A program made the position numbers and the translations under genes. DNA of 64,000 bases, from NCBI GenBank assembly GCA_023404345.1, contig JAEYCB010000048.1, forward strand, positions 1 to 64,000, read 5' to 3'. Under the pieces are notes generated by a model. That model made no database searches, was not told the DNA's origin, and saw only the letters and a list, made by a program, of their open reading frames with translations. Source of the DNA: Bacillota bacterium. GTDB lineage: Bacteria > Bacillota > Clostridia > Christensenellales > Aristaeellaceae. Below, piece after piece: positions 1 through 7,761 of the stretch (its first letter is position 1; the number at the start of each line of letters is the position of its first letter).

Positions 1-74
1 AGAAACTCTTTTTTCTTCGTCCGCACCTGCGCCAGCTCATCGCTGAATGCGGAAATCGTCATCTGCTTATCCAT
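1..74 (-). CDS. IS5-type transposase, N-terminal fragment (runs off window)
   Basis: On the minus strand an ATG at 72-74 opens a frame running off the left edge. The 24 residues visible begin MDKQMTISAFSDEL and continue through a KTKKKEF-like basic stretch. I recall this as the usual N-terminus of IS5-group transposases in clostridia. Only the first residues are present, so no catalytic DDE residue can be checked. Its position beside a parM-like gene that lacks its normal 5' end suggests the insertion sequence truncated that gene. Moderate confidence because of the short match. Confidence 0.5.
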   Translation of the reverse strand, partial: MDKQMTISAFSDELAQVRTKKKEF

Positions 75-122
75 ACGTCCATTATATCATATTGGCCTGC
101 GTTTTGCTTTTTTTATGCGGTA

Positions 123-845
123 TTGCCCTATATTCTTACCCTTGCCGCCGTTGCCCGTGAGCTGAACATCCGTAAGCTGACCTCTGCCCGTGTCCACCTT
201 GCGGCAGGACTTCCCCTGACTTGGGTAAGCGAGCAGAAGGACAGTTTCAAGGAGTACCTCCTACAGAACGACAGTGCCGACTTCACTTTCAAGGGTGTTG
301 ACTATCACGTTGAATTTGTGGACGCGGATATTTTTCCACAGGGATTTTCTGCGGTTGCGGATAAGCTCCGTGAGTTCAAGGGTATCAATATGCTCTGCGA
401 CATTGGCAACGGCACGATGAATGTCATGTATATCAACGAATGCCGCCCTCTTGCGAAAAAGTGCTTTACCGAAAAGTACGGCACCAATCAGTGTATGCTT
501 GCGGTGCGGGAAAATCTGATGAAGCAGTTTGGCGTATCGGTGGATGAATCCGTCCTTGAGCGTGTCATTCGCCACGGCACGGCAGACATCAGCCAGCGTT
601 ATCTGACTGCCATCCGTGATACCGCAACCGAATATGCGGAGGGCATCTTCCGCAGACTGCGTGAGCATGAATACGATCCCGAACTGATGCGGCTGTATGT
701 GGTGGGCGGCGGGAGCTGTATTCTCAAAAACTTCGGCAGCTACGACAAAGACAGGGTTATCATCAACGACGATATTTGCGCTACCGCAAAGGGCTATGAA
801 CTGCTTGCCGTGCAGAAGCAGAACAGAAAAGGCGGTATCGTATGA
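123..845 (+). pseudogene. ParM/StbA-type plasmid segregation ATPase, 5' truncated
   Basis: The product resembles actin-like ParM/StbA segregation ATPases of mobile elements, which polymerise to separate DNA copies. The first residues match an internal family segment (ILTLAAVARELN). The N-terminal phosphate-1 loop, where the family begins with an IGID-type motif, is absent. The central DIGNGTMN and the late VVGGGSCIL motifs, both nucleotide-binding parts of the actin fold, are present. About 240 codons remain of a usual 290-330. The frame stays open upstream into IS-like sequence, and the only in-frame start here is a TTG without a good ribosome site. It overlaps the next gene by ATGA, the usual parM-parR coupling. 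Likely inactive. Confidence 0.7.
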
Positions 846-1198
846 AGCAGATATACACGACTACACTACGCTTAAACCTTTCGGATGAAGATGACCGCCG
901 AGCCTATGAGCATTTACAGCGGATGGACAAGAAACAGTATCGCTCTTACAGCAAGGCGATTGTTACCGCCATCAACGATTATTTTGAACGGCAGGAACGG
1001 CTTACAGCCGATCCGTATCTGGAAACCCGTGAAAAAGAGGATACTTTCCTCAGACGGGTGACGGAAGCCATTGAACAGGGCTTGCGGTTTGCACCCATCG
1101 GTATGCTCCCGTTCACAACTCCGGTCGCCGTTGAAGCTCCGTCTGTCGAGGATGATGAGAACATTTCGGCGGCATTGGATTTCGCTGACAGCTTCTGA
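842..1198 (+). CDS. ParR-like centromere-binding partner of ParM
   Basis: A 118-residue protein starting inside the stop codon of the parM-like gene (ATGA overlap), so translation is probably coupled. The N-terminal half (about residues 5-50) has the pattern of a ribbon-helix-helix DNA-binding domain: a short polar strand TTTLRLNL followed by helices rich in Lys and Arg. The C-terminal part is acidic and ends in DFADSF, as in ParR proteins whose tail contacts ParM. Position downstream of parM and upstream of palindromic repeats supports a centromere-binding role. The role is inferred from context; the sequence alone is not diagnostic. Confidence 0.6.
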   Translation: MKQIYTTTLRLNLSDEDDRRAYEHLQRMDKKQYRSYSKAIVTAINDYFERQERLTADPYLETREKEDTFLRRVTEAIEQGLRFAPIGMLPFTTPVAVEAPSVEDDENISAALDFADSF

Positions 1199-1209
1199 TA
1201 CTACTATTG

Positions 1210-1250
1210 CCCCCGTTTGGTATGACTGCGATACCAAACGGGGGCATTTT
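1210..1250 (+). terminator. Perfect 14-bp palindrome with T-tract
   Basis: Arms 1210-1223 and 1231-1244 pair perfectly (CCCCCGTTTGGTAT with ATACCAAACGGGGG) around a 7-nt loop, followed by CATTTTT. It can act as a rho-independent terminator after the parM-parR pair. The same inner motif recurs downstream, so it may double as a protein binding site. Confidence 0.7.
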
Positions 1251-1320
1251 TGCTACTACAACGATTTTCAGAAAAAGCGTGATACCAAACGGACGGATAT
1301 TTGGTATTACGCTGGTATCA
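1230..1320. repeat. GATACCAAACGG repeats, candidate partition centromere
   Basis: GATACCAAACGG occurs at 1230-1241 and exactly at 1281-1292. Inverted relatives CCGTTTGGTAT (1213-1223), ATTTGGTATTAC (1299-1310) and GCTGGTATCA (1311-1320) surround it. Clustered short repeats next to a parM-parR pair are the usual arrangement of a parC centromere. Binding by the neighbouring ParR-like protein is inference. Confidence 0.45.
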
Positions 1321-1354
1321 AATAACCCCATTTTTACTACCACAGGAGGATTTT

Positions 1355-1564
1355 ATGAACAGGAATATGACAGAAAACGAAAAGAAACTATTGCAAACCA
1401 AGCACAGATTGGAGGAAGCCGAGATGCGTGACCGTAATAAGGAGCGAAAAGCGAGGACACGGCGGCTGATCCAGGAGGGAGCGATACTGGAAAAGGTCTT
1501 TCCGAGCGTTGCTTCCATGAGCCTTGACGATGTGGAGGACTTTCTATGCGGACTAAAACGATAA
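1355..1564 (+). CDS. DUF3847 family small protein
   Basis: A 69-residue, highly charged, helical protein. The start at 1355 is chosen because AGGAGG lies about 8 bases upstream; earlier in-frame starts have no ribosome site. Residues 27-48 (KERKARTRRLIQEGAILEKV) match the conserved core I know from DUF3847 proteins, which are found beside relaxases in clostridial mobile elements. Function is unknown in the family. Its place between the partition genes and the relaxase fits the usual module order. Confidence 0.75.
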   Translation: MNRNMTENEKKLLQTKHRLEEAEMRDRNKERKARTRRLIQEGAILEKVFPSVASMSLDDVEDFLCGLKR

Positions 1565-1631
1565 ATATTGTACGAGGGGCGTTCGGGCAACCGAGCGTCC
1601 CGTTTCTTTTATCCCGAAGGGCGCACTTACT

Positions 1632-1751
1632 CACCACCCCGAAGGGGCGGTGGTATTGCCTGCGGCAACCGTGCGCTCTGCGAGGCGGATGCGGCTTCTG
1701 CGGAAGCCTTATGGACAATGCCACAGCTCTGCGGGGCTGCTGTCATTGTCC
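1632..1751. other. Candidate oriT region upstream of the relaxase
   Basis: The 379-base gap between the DUF3847 gene and the relaxase holds no supported gene but several hairpins: CACCACCCC/GGGGCGGTG at 1632-1652, GGCTTC/GAAGCC at 1693-1708, and GGACAATG/CATTGTCC at 1713-1751. Origins of transfer of MobA/MobL elements commonly lie just upstream of the relaxase and contain such inverted repeats. No nic-site consensus was recognised, so this is a positional guess. Confidence 0.35.
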
Positions 1752-1943
1752 ACGCAGACGGCTATATGTTTTGCTTCATCATCAAAACTGTTGTTTCCGT
1801 TTTGGAAACAACCCGCCGCCTGCCTGCGAAAATCTGCCACCGGCAGTTTTGTCGCAGTTATGGGTATCGCTCTCCTGCGACACCCATTTTCTTTTTGCGA
1901 AAAAGAAACAAAAAGCCGAAGGACGAAAGGAGGGTGAGAACGA

Positions 1944-3702
1944 ATGGCGATCTACCACTTGGAAGCCAAGGTGGTCAGCAGAGGTGCGGGACGGTCTGCG
2001 GTTGCCGCTTCCGCTTATCTGAGCTGCACCAATATCTTAAACGACTATGATGGAGTACGGCACGACTTTACACGCAAGAAAGGGCTCGTATGGCAGGAGG
2101 TATTTCTGCCGGAGTTCGCTCCACCCGAATGGAAAGACCGGGGTATTCTTTGGAACGCCGTGGAGGAAAACGAAAAGACCAAGGACAGCCGCCTTGCCCG
2201 TGAGTTTGTTCCTGCTCTTCCTGTTGAACTGACACCGGCACAATGGCAGGAACTTCTGACCGATTTCATTCAGAACAGTTTTGTTGCCGAGGGAATGTGC
2301 GCTGATGTTGCCATTCACGATCCGTACCCGCCCGGTCATAATCCACACGCCCACATTATGCTGACTGTGCGTCCGCTTGATGAACGGGGCAACTGGCAGT
2401 ACAAGACCGAGAAAGAATATCTCTGCGTCAGAAACGGCGAGGAACGGGGCTTTACCGCAGCCGAGTTCAAGGCGGCACAGGCAGACGGATGGGAGAAGCA
2501 ATATCCGTACAAGGTCGGGCGAAAGAAAGTGTATATGCCGCCATCCGAAGCGGAGAAGTACGGATACGAACGAGCCAACAAGCATCCGAAAAGCACCAAG
2601 TTCGGCAGACAGAATCCCATTACCGAGCGTTGGAACAGCGAAGAACAGCTTGTGGAATGGCGCAAGGCATGGGCAGACGTGACCAACCGCTATTTGGAGC
2701 GATACGGACACGATGAGCGCATGGGCAGACGTGACCAACCGCTATTTGGAGCGATACGGACACGATGAGCGCATCGACCACCGCAGCCATGCAGACCGGG
2801 GCTTGACCGAGCAACCCACTATTCACGAAGGTGTGGTTGCCCGTGCATTGGAGAAAAAGGGTGTTATTTCTGACCGCTGTGAAATCAACCGACAGATCAA
2901 GGCAGACAATGCGCTGCTCCGTGAGCTAAAAGCAACGGTCAAGAAGCTGATGCAGGCGGTAAAGAATACGCTTCCTGCCATAGCGGAGGCAATGGAGAAA
3001 ATACGCAGTAGCATACTGATTTTTAGCTATCAGCTTCGTTATATCGGCATCGGAAAGCACAGTATGGGCAAGCGTGTTGATGCAGTCAAGCCGGAGCTTG
3101 AACGCTATGCGGGCTTGGTGCGGCAGATCAGGGAGAAATCCAAAGAACGGAAAAATCTGCTTGCGGAGAAAAAGGAAACGCCGTTCTATCAGATAACCAA
3201 GCTGCATGACCTTACCCGCCGTATTGCCGAGCTGACCGAGGAAATAGAGGAACTGAAAACCGAAAAGGAAATGCTTCTTCGATCTTTGGACTGTGCTGAC
3301 GATGCGGGTATTTCTGATGTGAAGAAAGAAATTGCCACATTGGAGGGTGCGTTGAAGAACCTGTCCGAGCAGGAAGCGAAATATTCTGCCGAGCTTGATG
3401 AAACCTTGAAGCAGTATGCCGAACTGAAAGAACAAGCCACCGGCATGGATGCCGCCGAGCTGATGGATGCACGGCTTGCCATTCGTGAGGAAAAGGAACG
3501 CTCTGCCATTGACAAGGTAAAAACTGCCTACGGCGAGAAATATGATCCGATGACTATGCACGACAGCAAGCGTGACGTAGCAAATCTGCTCCACGAGGAA
3601 GCGGAAGTACGCTCTGTGCGGGAGTTCATTCGCCGGAAACAGCAACAGCAGACACAGCAAAGACAGCCCAAGAAAAAAAGTCGAGACAGTTGGGAACGTT
3701 AA
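1944..3702 (+). pseudogene. mobA: MobA/MobL relaxase split by a 52-bp duplication
   Basis: A DNA-nicking relaxase of the MobA/MobL family that would start conjugative mobilization at oriT. The first frame (1944-2768, 274 aa) begins MAIYHLEAKVVSRG, a typical family start, and holds the metal-binding histidine motif HNPHAHIML near residue 133. A tandem 52-bp duplication (copies 2670-2721 and 2722-2773) shifts the frame, so it ends in RTR at 2768. The second frame picks up after the duplication and runs to 3702 as a coiled-coil, Lys/Glu-rich C-terminal half ending in QQQQTQQRQPKKK. Removing one copy restores one reading frame of about 570 codons. A GAAAGGAGG ribosome site precedes 1944. As it stands full-length product cannot be made without frameshifting; the N-terminal catalytic part could still be translated. 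Confidence 0.85.
2668..2775 (+). repeat. 52-bp tandem duplication inside the relaxase gene
   Basis: Bases 2670-2721 are repeated exactly at 2722-2773; the identity extends two bases beyond each side because of sliding. The unit encodes WADVTNRYLERYGHDER in the original frame. Because 52 is not a multiple of three, the second copy is read in another frame and hits a stop at 2766-2768. Confidence 0.97.
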
Positions 3703-3709
3703 TATTTCA

Positions 3710-3747
3710 GCGGGAGTGCATTTTGAACGATGCACTCCCGCTTTTTT
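3710..3747 (+). terminator. Rho-independent terminator after mobA
   Basis: GCGGGAGTGCA (3710-3720) pairs with TGCACTCCCGC (3731-3741) around a 10-base loop and is followed by six T. It lies 8 bases after the relaxase stop. Confidence 0.9.
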
Positions 3748-3799
3748 GCGTTATGCGGAAAAATTTCACGATCAATTTGTTACTTTTTATTGAAGTCCA

Positions 3800-3849
3800 T
3801 TGACAATAGATAGGTAATGTGTTACCTTATTAAAGGTAATATATTACCT
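3800..3849 (+). promoter_or_regulatory. Promoter with two MarR-type operators
   Basis: TTGACA at 3800-3805 is followed 17 bases later by a TACCTT-like -10. Two palindromes overlap and follow it: GGTAATGTGTTACC at 3813-3826 and AGGTAATATATTACCT at 3834-3849. Their shared GGTAA...TTACC half-sites are what an autoregulating MarR dimer would bind. The arrangement also shows that the real start of the gene is downstream, at 3862. Confidence 0.75.
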
Positions 3850-3861
3850 ATGGAGGACAAC

Positions 3862-4344
3862 ATGAATATTAAAGAAGTAATCAACAGCGGAAAAGTTGAC
3901 TTTACCGGGATCGAGCAACCCTATTTTTTATTGGGTTTGCTAAGTGCATTTGAAAATAGATTTCAAGCGGTAGCCGATGGTTCGATGGTAGAAATTAGCT
4001 GGAAACAGTTTTTTGCAATTATCTGTATCAATATGTGTAAAGAAAAACCAACGATCAGAGAACTTGCTGAAATCATGGGCAGCTCACATCAGAATGTCAA
4101 ACAGATTTTATTAAAGCTTGAGAAGAAAGGATTTGTTTGTATTACTGCAGACGAAAATGATAAGAGAAAGCAGCGTATTGAACTTACCGATTATTGCAGA
4201 GTGTTTTGTGCAAAAAATGATGAAATGACCATGAACATTATGAAGAAAATGTTTGACGGTGTTTCAGAGGAGCAGCTGCAAACAACCATACAGACCATTA
4301 TACAAATTGGAGATAACTTACAGGAGATTCAGGAACATGAGTAA
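3862..4344 (+). CDS. MarR-family transcriptional regulator
   Basis: A 160-residue regulator. The central winged-helix segment reads TIRELAEIMGSSHQNVKQIL, with the recognition helix in SSHQNVKQI, and the wing follows in KKGFVCITADENDKRKQRI, the classic MarR D-x-R region. The start at 3862 is chosen because GGAGG lies 5-10 bases upstream and the promoter -10 and operators overlap the earlier ATG at 3817. It overlaps the flavodoxin gene by 8 bases, so the two are one unit. The operators just upstream suggest autorepression. Ligand is unknown; redox or drug sensing would fit the flavodoxin partner. Confidence 0.85.
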   Translation: MNIKEVINSGKVDFTGIEQPYFLLGLLSAFENRFQAVADGSMVEISWKQFFAIICINMCKEKPTIRELAEIMGSSHQNVKQILLKLEKKGFVCITADENDKRKQRIELTDYCRVFCAKNDEMTMNIMKKMFDGVSEEQLQTTIQTIIQIGDNLQEIQEHE

Positions 4345-4870
4345 AGGTATTATTCTATTTCAGTCAAAATATGGCGCAACAAAAAAGTATGCGGACTGGT
4401 TATCCAAAATGACTGGGTATGATTGTGTTGAAACAAAAAACGCAAATACTGTGGATATGAAGTCCTATGATGTGATCCTGCTGGGTGGCGGTGTCTACGC
4501 TTCCGGCATTGCAGGATTCCAATTCTTAAAGAAAAATATCCGTCAGTTAGCAGATAAAAAGATTGCTGTGTTTGCAGTCGGCGCTTCTCCATACGATGAG
4601 AAGGCAATCTTGCAAATGAGAGACCTACATTTCAAAAACGAACTTCGTAATATACCGCTGTTCTATTGCAGAGGAGCCTGGGATGAAGAAAAAATGAAAT
4701 TTATGGACAGAAACCTTTGCAAGATGCTCCAGAAAGCAGTTGCAAAGCAAAATCCGGATGAGTATGAGCCATGGCAAAAAGCATTGATGTGTGCAGTGGG
4801 ACAAAAGTGTGATTGGACAGATCAATCATATTTGGAGCCATTGCTGAAGCAAATCGAAGAATGGAGATAA
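4337..4870 (+). CDS. Flavodoxin-domain protein
   Basis: A 177-residue flavodoxin-like protein. The N-terminal GIILFQSKYGATKKYADWL is the FMN phosphate-binding loop region of the flavodoxin fold, followed by LLGGGVYASGIAGF, the second flavin-binding loop. Size and pattern fit the group that includes HemG-like and flavodoxin_5 proteins. It begins 8 bases before the end of the MarR gene, so it is translationally coupled and probably under MarR control. The electron partner or substrate cannot be told. Start choice at the MSKGIIL methionine is firm because earlier residues are out-of-frame sequence of the regulator. Confidence 0.8.
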   Translation: MSKGIILFQSKYGATKKYADWLSKMTGYDCVETKNANTVDMKSYDVILLGGGVYASGIAGFQFLKKNIRQLADKKIAVFAVGASPYDEKAILQMRDLHFKNELRNIPLFYCRGAWDEEKMKFMDRNLCKMLQKAVAKQNPDEYEPWQKALMCAVGQKCDWTDQSYLEPLLKQIEEWR

Positions 4871-4879
4871 AAAATTTAT

Positions 4880-5272
4880 ATGAAAAAGTATGTGATTGCA
4901 TTTTTGATATGGGTTGTGATTATTCCTATTGCAATATTAAATGGTGGATTCCGTGAATATGTGCTTATGGAGCATCTTGAGATGCTTGCTCTTCCGATAA
5001 GTGGGATTATTTTGAGCCTTTGCATCTTTCTTGTTGCATATCTGTTTGTGCCTAAGATCAAAAATTGTAAGAAACGAGATTATATTTTATTTGGCGTGAT
5101 GTGGTTTGTTTTGACGAACTTATTTGATTTGTCAGCCTACATCAGATCCGGCGAAGGATTTGCAGGCTTGCTTCAATCTTACAATATTTTGACAGGAAAT
5201 ACATGGATACTTGTTGTTTTATCGGCATTGATTTCACCAATATTGGTTATGAAAATAAAAGATAAGAAGTGA
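4880..5272 (+). CDS. Small membrane protein, four predicted helices
   Basis: A 130-residue hydrophobic protein with four likely membrane segments (about residues 4-22, 36-57, 68-86 and 107-123) and a Lys-rich C-terminus (KIKDKK) probably in the cytoplasm. It follows the flavodoxin gene after 9 bases with no promoter between, so it belongs to the MarR unit. No family was recognised. The ribosome site is weak, consistent with coupling to the upstream gene. Confidence 0.6.
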   Translation: MKKYVIAFLIWVVIIPIAILNGGFREYVLMEHLEMLALPISGIILSLCIFLVAYLFVPKIKNCKKRDYILFGVMWFVLTNLFDLSAYIRSGEGFAGLLQSYNILTGNTWILVVLSALISPILVMKIKDKK

Positions 5273-5306
5273 TTTTTCAGTTTTGTTTTTTTGTATAACT
5301 GTAATC

Positions 5307-5350
5307 TGCCCTCGTCCTCGTTCGTTTTGATATGTGATGAGGGCATTTTT
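5307..5350 (+). terminator. Terminator of the MarR unit
   Basis: TGCCCTCGTC (5307-5316) pairs with GATGAGGGCA (5336-5345) with one mismatch and is followed by TTTTT. Confidence 0.75.
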
Positions 5351-5393
5351 AATGCGTTAGATATAAAGTTTAATTTGAAACATTAAAAACCAA

Positions 5394-5422
5394 TTGACAA
5401 ACATTATAAACCGTGCTATGCT
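5394..5422 (+). promoter_or_regulatory. Consensus-like promoter of the DUF2975 unit
   Basis: TTGACA (5394-5399), a 17-base spacer and TATGCT (5417-5422), 34 bases before the start of the DUF2975 gene. Confidence 0.75.
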
Positions 5423-5455
5423 TATACCATAAAAACCACTCAGGAGGTATGAGTT

Positions 5456-6022
5456 ATGAAAGGTCTTAATAAACTCGGTAAGGTTATTACGAAAATCGTG
5501 GAAGTGTTCCATTGGGTTGGAGCGGCGTTGATGTTAGCAGCTACCATTTGCTCAGTTGCCGCACCGGATTGGGTTGGATACTTTGTAGGTCTTGATGCAA
5601 AAGAATGCTGTGGCGCTGATCTGGCAGTATACGGGTTTGAGCTGAATGCGCCTGTCACAAACGGAAATATTGATATGGCCTATTTCCTGCTGTTCGGTAT
5701 CACAACGATTATTCTTCTTTCGGTTATGGCCATGATTTTCCGTAATCTGCATTTGATTTTTAAGAAATCCGAGAATGCTTCTCCGTTTCAAAAGGACAAT
5801 GTTCGTATGATGAAAGAAATCGGATATTTTTCAATTTCTATTCCTGTCATCGGACTTTTTATGAGTTTCGTTTGTGGCTTGGTACTTCATCTGCTTGGCG
5901 CCGAAGTGGTCGAAACAAGTGTAAATATGAGCGGTATCTTCATGGGCATTATCGTTCTCTGTCTGACACAATTCTTTGTTCACGGTGCTGAACTTGAAAA
6001 AGACGTAGACGGTTTGCTGTAA
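5456..6022 (+). CDS. DUF2975 membrane protein
   Basis: A 188-residue protein with four likely membrane helices (about residues 19-38, 74-96, 122-145 and 155-174) and the conserved cytoplasmic segment SPFQKDNVRMMKEIGYF between helices 2 and 3, typical of DUF2975. The start has AGGAGG eight bases upstream. The small XRE-type regulator follows after 10 bases, a pairing that is standard for this family (YoaS/YozG-like). Function is unknown; the pair is often thought to form a membrane-linked regulatory unit. A second such pair lies at 58,784-59,452 in the chromosome. Confidence 0.8.
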   Translation: MKGLNKLGKVITKIVEVFHWVGAALMLAATICSVAAPDWVGYFVGLDAKECCGADLAVYGFELNAPVTNGNIDMAYFLLFGITTIILLSVMAMIFRNLHLIFKKSENASPFQKDNVRMMKEIGYFSISIPVIGLFMSFVCGLVLHLLGAEVVETSVNMSGIFMGIIVLCLTQFFVHGAELEKDVDGLL

Positions 6023-6032
6023 GGAGGTCGCT

Positions 6033-6245
6033 ATGGGTAAAATAGTTCTCCGTTTAGATAGAATGATGGTAGAGAGAAAAATGTCCCTAAACGAACTTTC
6101 CGAGCGTGTGGGGATTTCCAACGTCAATATGTCGAAAATCAAAAACAACAAAGTAACAGCGATTCGTTTCTCAACTTTAGCAGCAATCTGCGAGGTGCTC
6201 GATTGTGAAGCCGGGGATATTTTGGAATTTCAGAAAGAGGAATAG
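6033..6245 (+). CDS. YozG-like small XRE regulator
   Basis: A 70-residue single helix-turn-helix protein. LNELSERVGISNVNMSKIKN holds the HTH, followed by the conserved AIRFSTLAAICEVLDCEAGDILE tail of YozG-like Cro/CI proteins. AAGGAGG lies just before the ATG. It is co-transcribed with the DUF2975 gene and would bind DNA near their promoter. The product is close to the chromosomal paralogue at 59,246 (shared SERVGI and RFSTL segments). Confidence 0.85.
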   Translation: MGKIVLRLDRMMVERKMSLNELSERVGISNVNMSKIKNNKVTAIRFSTLAAICEVLDCEAGDILEFQKEE

Positions 6246-6308
6246 AAACACTAATAAGCGTTAAAGAGTTTTAACTTAGAATACATAAAGAACCAGTTGC
6301 AAAGACAC

Positions 6309-6356
6309 AGAGCCGATGAACTTGTGAGCAATCACATCAGCATCGGCTCATTTTTG
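6309..6356 (+). terminator. Terminator of the DUF2975-XRE unit
   Basis: GAGCCGATG (6310-6318) pairs with CATCGGCTC (6341-6349), followed by TTTTT. The left arm and loop recur at 9382-9410 without the right arm. Confidence 0.8.
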
Positions 6357-6380
6357 TTTGTAAACTTCTATTCAAAGGGA

Positions 6381-6433
6381 TTGACAGCTAATCAGAATTA
6401 GCCTACAATAAAGAAGGCTAATTTGAATTAGCC
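6381..6433 (+). promoter_or_regulatory. Promoter with two TetR-type operators
   Basis: TTGACA (6381-6386), 17 bases, TACAAT (6404-6409). One operator, GCTAATCAGAATTAGC (6387-6402), fills the spacer; a perfect palindrome GGCTAATTTGAATTAGCC (6416-6433) follows the -10. The two centres are about 30 bases apart, roughly three helical turns. This is a textbook autorepression layout for the TetR gene that follows. Confidence 0.85.
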
Positions 6434-6445
6434 GTGGAGGTGTTT

Positions 6446-7069
6446 ATGAATACGAAGCAAAAAATTATCAAAGAAGCATTAGCTTTATTTGCTGAAAGAG
6501 GCTACAACGATGTGTATGTAAATGATATAGCACAGGCAGTCGGTATAAAGGCTCCGTCTTTATACAAGCATTTCAAGAGTAAACAGGAAATATTTAATGC
6601 TATTCTTGAAGAATTGAAACGAAGCTATACTCAACAGGCGAAAATGCTGCATATCAATGGAAACAATACACAGGCTGACGCCGATATATATGCACAGGTC
6701 AATGAAAAGTCTTTTGTTGAAATGGGAAAAGGTCTATTTCTCTATTTTTTACACGATGAATATGCGAAATTATTTAGAAAAATGCTCACTATTGAACAGT
6801 TTCACAACACGGAGCTTTCCGAATTGTATTCAAGGCAATATTTTGATGACCCATTGAAATATCAGAGTGACTTATTTTCTTTGTTGATTGGCAAAGGAAT
6901 TTTTAAGGGTAAAAATGCTAATATTATGGCTTTACACTTTTACTCACCCATTTATACCTTACTTACGCTTTGCGACAGACATCCCGATAGAGAAAGCGAA
7001 GCATTAAAAATACTTGAGGAACATATTAAACAATTTAACTGCATTTATACGAGGGAGAATGAAAGATGA
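6446..7069 (+). CDS. TetR-family transcriptional regulator
   Basis: A 207-residue repressor. The N-terminal HTH reads ALFAERGYNDVYVNDIAQAV then GIKAPSLYKHFKSKQEIF, the canonical TetR signature; the C-terminal all-helical half would bind the inducer. Start at 6446 is chosen because GGAGG lies 6-10 bases upstream, while the GTG at 6434 is inside the operator. It overlaps the flavin reductase gene by ATGA. Operators overlapping its promoter imply that it represses itself and the downstream genes. Confidence 0.9.
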   Translation: MNTKQKIIKEALALFAERGYNDVYVNDIAQAVGIKAPSLYKHFKSKQEIFNAILEELKRSYTQQAKMLHINGNNTQADADIYAQVNEKSFVEMGKGLFLYFLHDEYAKLFRKMLTIEQFHNTELSELYSRQYFDDPLKYQSDLFSLLIGKGIFKGKNANIMALHFYSPIYTLLTLCDRHPDRESEALKILEEHIKQFNCIYTRENER

Positions 7070-7761
7070 AAATAGTATTGATAAACGGACAAAATCATAA
7101 GGGTAGTTCCTATCATATTGGCAGAATGCTTGCGGAGCGATTTCCCGAAAGTAAAATTATCGAATTTTTCTTACCAAGGGATTTAGAACATTTTTGTGTG
7201 GGCTGTTATACCTGCATTAAGAATGAGGAAAAATGTCCATTCTATCCAGAGAAGAAACAAATTATGGATGAAGTTGAACAGGCTGATCTGCTGATATTCA
7301 CAACACCTACATACTGTATGAGAGCATCTGCTCCAATGAAATCGTTTATAGACCTTACATTTACTTATTGGATGTCCCATAAACCGAGAAAATGTATGTT
7401 TTCTAAAAAGGCTGTAGTTATATCAACTGCTGCTGGAGCAGGAGCGAAATCAGCTACAAAAGATATTCAAAATGCGTTGTTCTACTGGGGTGTACCTTAT
7501 ATTAGAGAATATGGTGTTGCAGTTCAGGCAATGTGTTGGGATCAGGTTTCAGATAAGAAAAAGGAACGCATAAAGCAGGATGTTGAGAGATTAGTAAATA
7601 TAATTGCCAATAACCCAAATCCTCGTGTGGGTATCAAAACAAAATTTATGTTTGGTATTATGCGTATGATGCAAAACAAAGGAATGGGTTCTTCTTCCGA
7701 GGAAACAGAATATTGGAGAGTAAATGGTTGGCTTGATAAAAAACGCCCGTGGAATAAGTGA
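7066..7761 (+). CDS. NAD(P)H-dependent flavin oxidoreductase (flavodoxin-like)
   Basis: A 231-residue NADPH-dependent FMN reductase-like protein. It opens with KIVLINGQNHKGSSYHIGRM, the FMN phosphate loop, then has CVGCYTCIKNEEKCPF, the four-cysteine segment seen in iron-sulfur or disulfide flavoproteins of this group, and FTTPTYCMRASAPMKSFID, the second flavin loop. The C-terminal 70 residues are basic and may pack on a partner or membrane. Being downstream of TetR with ATGA overlap, it is probably induced by the compound TetR senses, perhaps a quinone or nitro compound; that is inference. Confidence 0.8.
   Translation: MKIVLINGQNHKGSSYHIGRMLAERFPESKIIEFFLPRDLEHFCVGCYTCIKNEEKCPFYPEKKQIMDEVEQADLLIFTTPTYCMRASAPMKSFIDLTFTYWMSHKPRKCMFSKKAVVISTAAGAGAKSATKDIQNALFYWGVPYIREYGVAVQAMCWDQVSDKKKERIKQDVERLVNIIANNPNPRVGIKTKFMFGIMRMMQNKGMGSSSEETEYWRVNGWLDKKRPWNK

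Noticed and set aside
1546..2050. Overlapping 95-160-codon frames before the relaxase
   Set aside because: Cys- and Arg-rich readings of the structured oriT-like region, with no ribosome site and no family match.
3817..3861. ATG at 3817 as start of the MarR gene
   Set aside because: It lies within the promoter, overlapping the -10 region and operators; ATG 3862 has a proper ribosome site.
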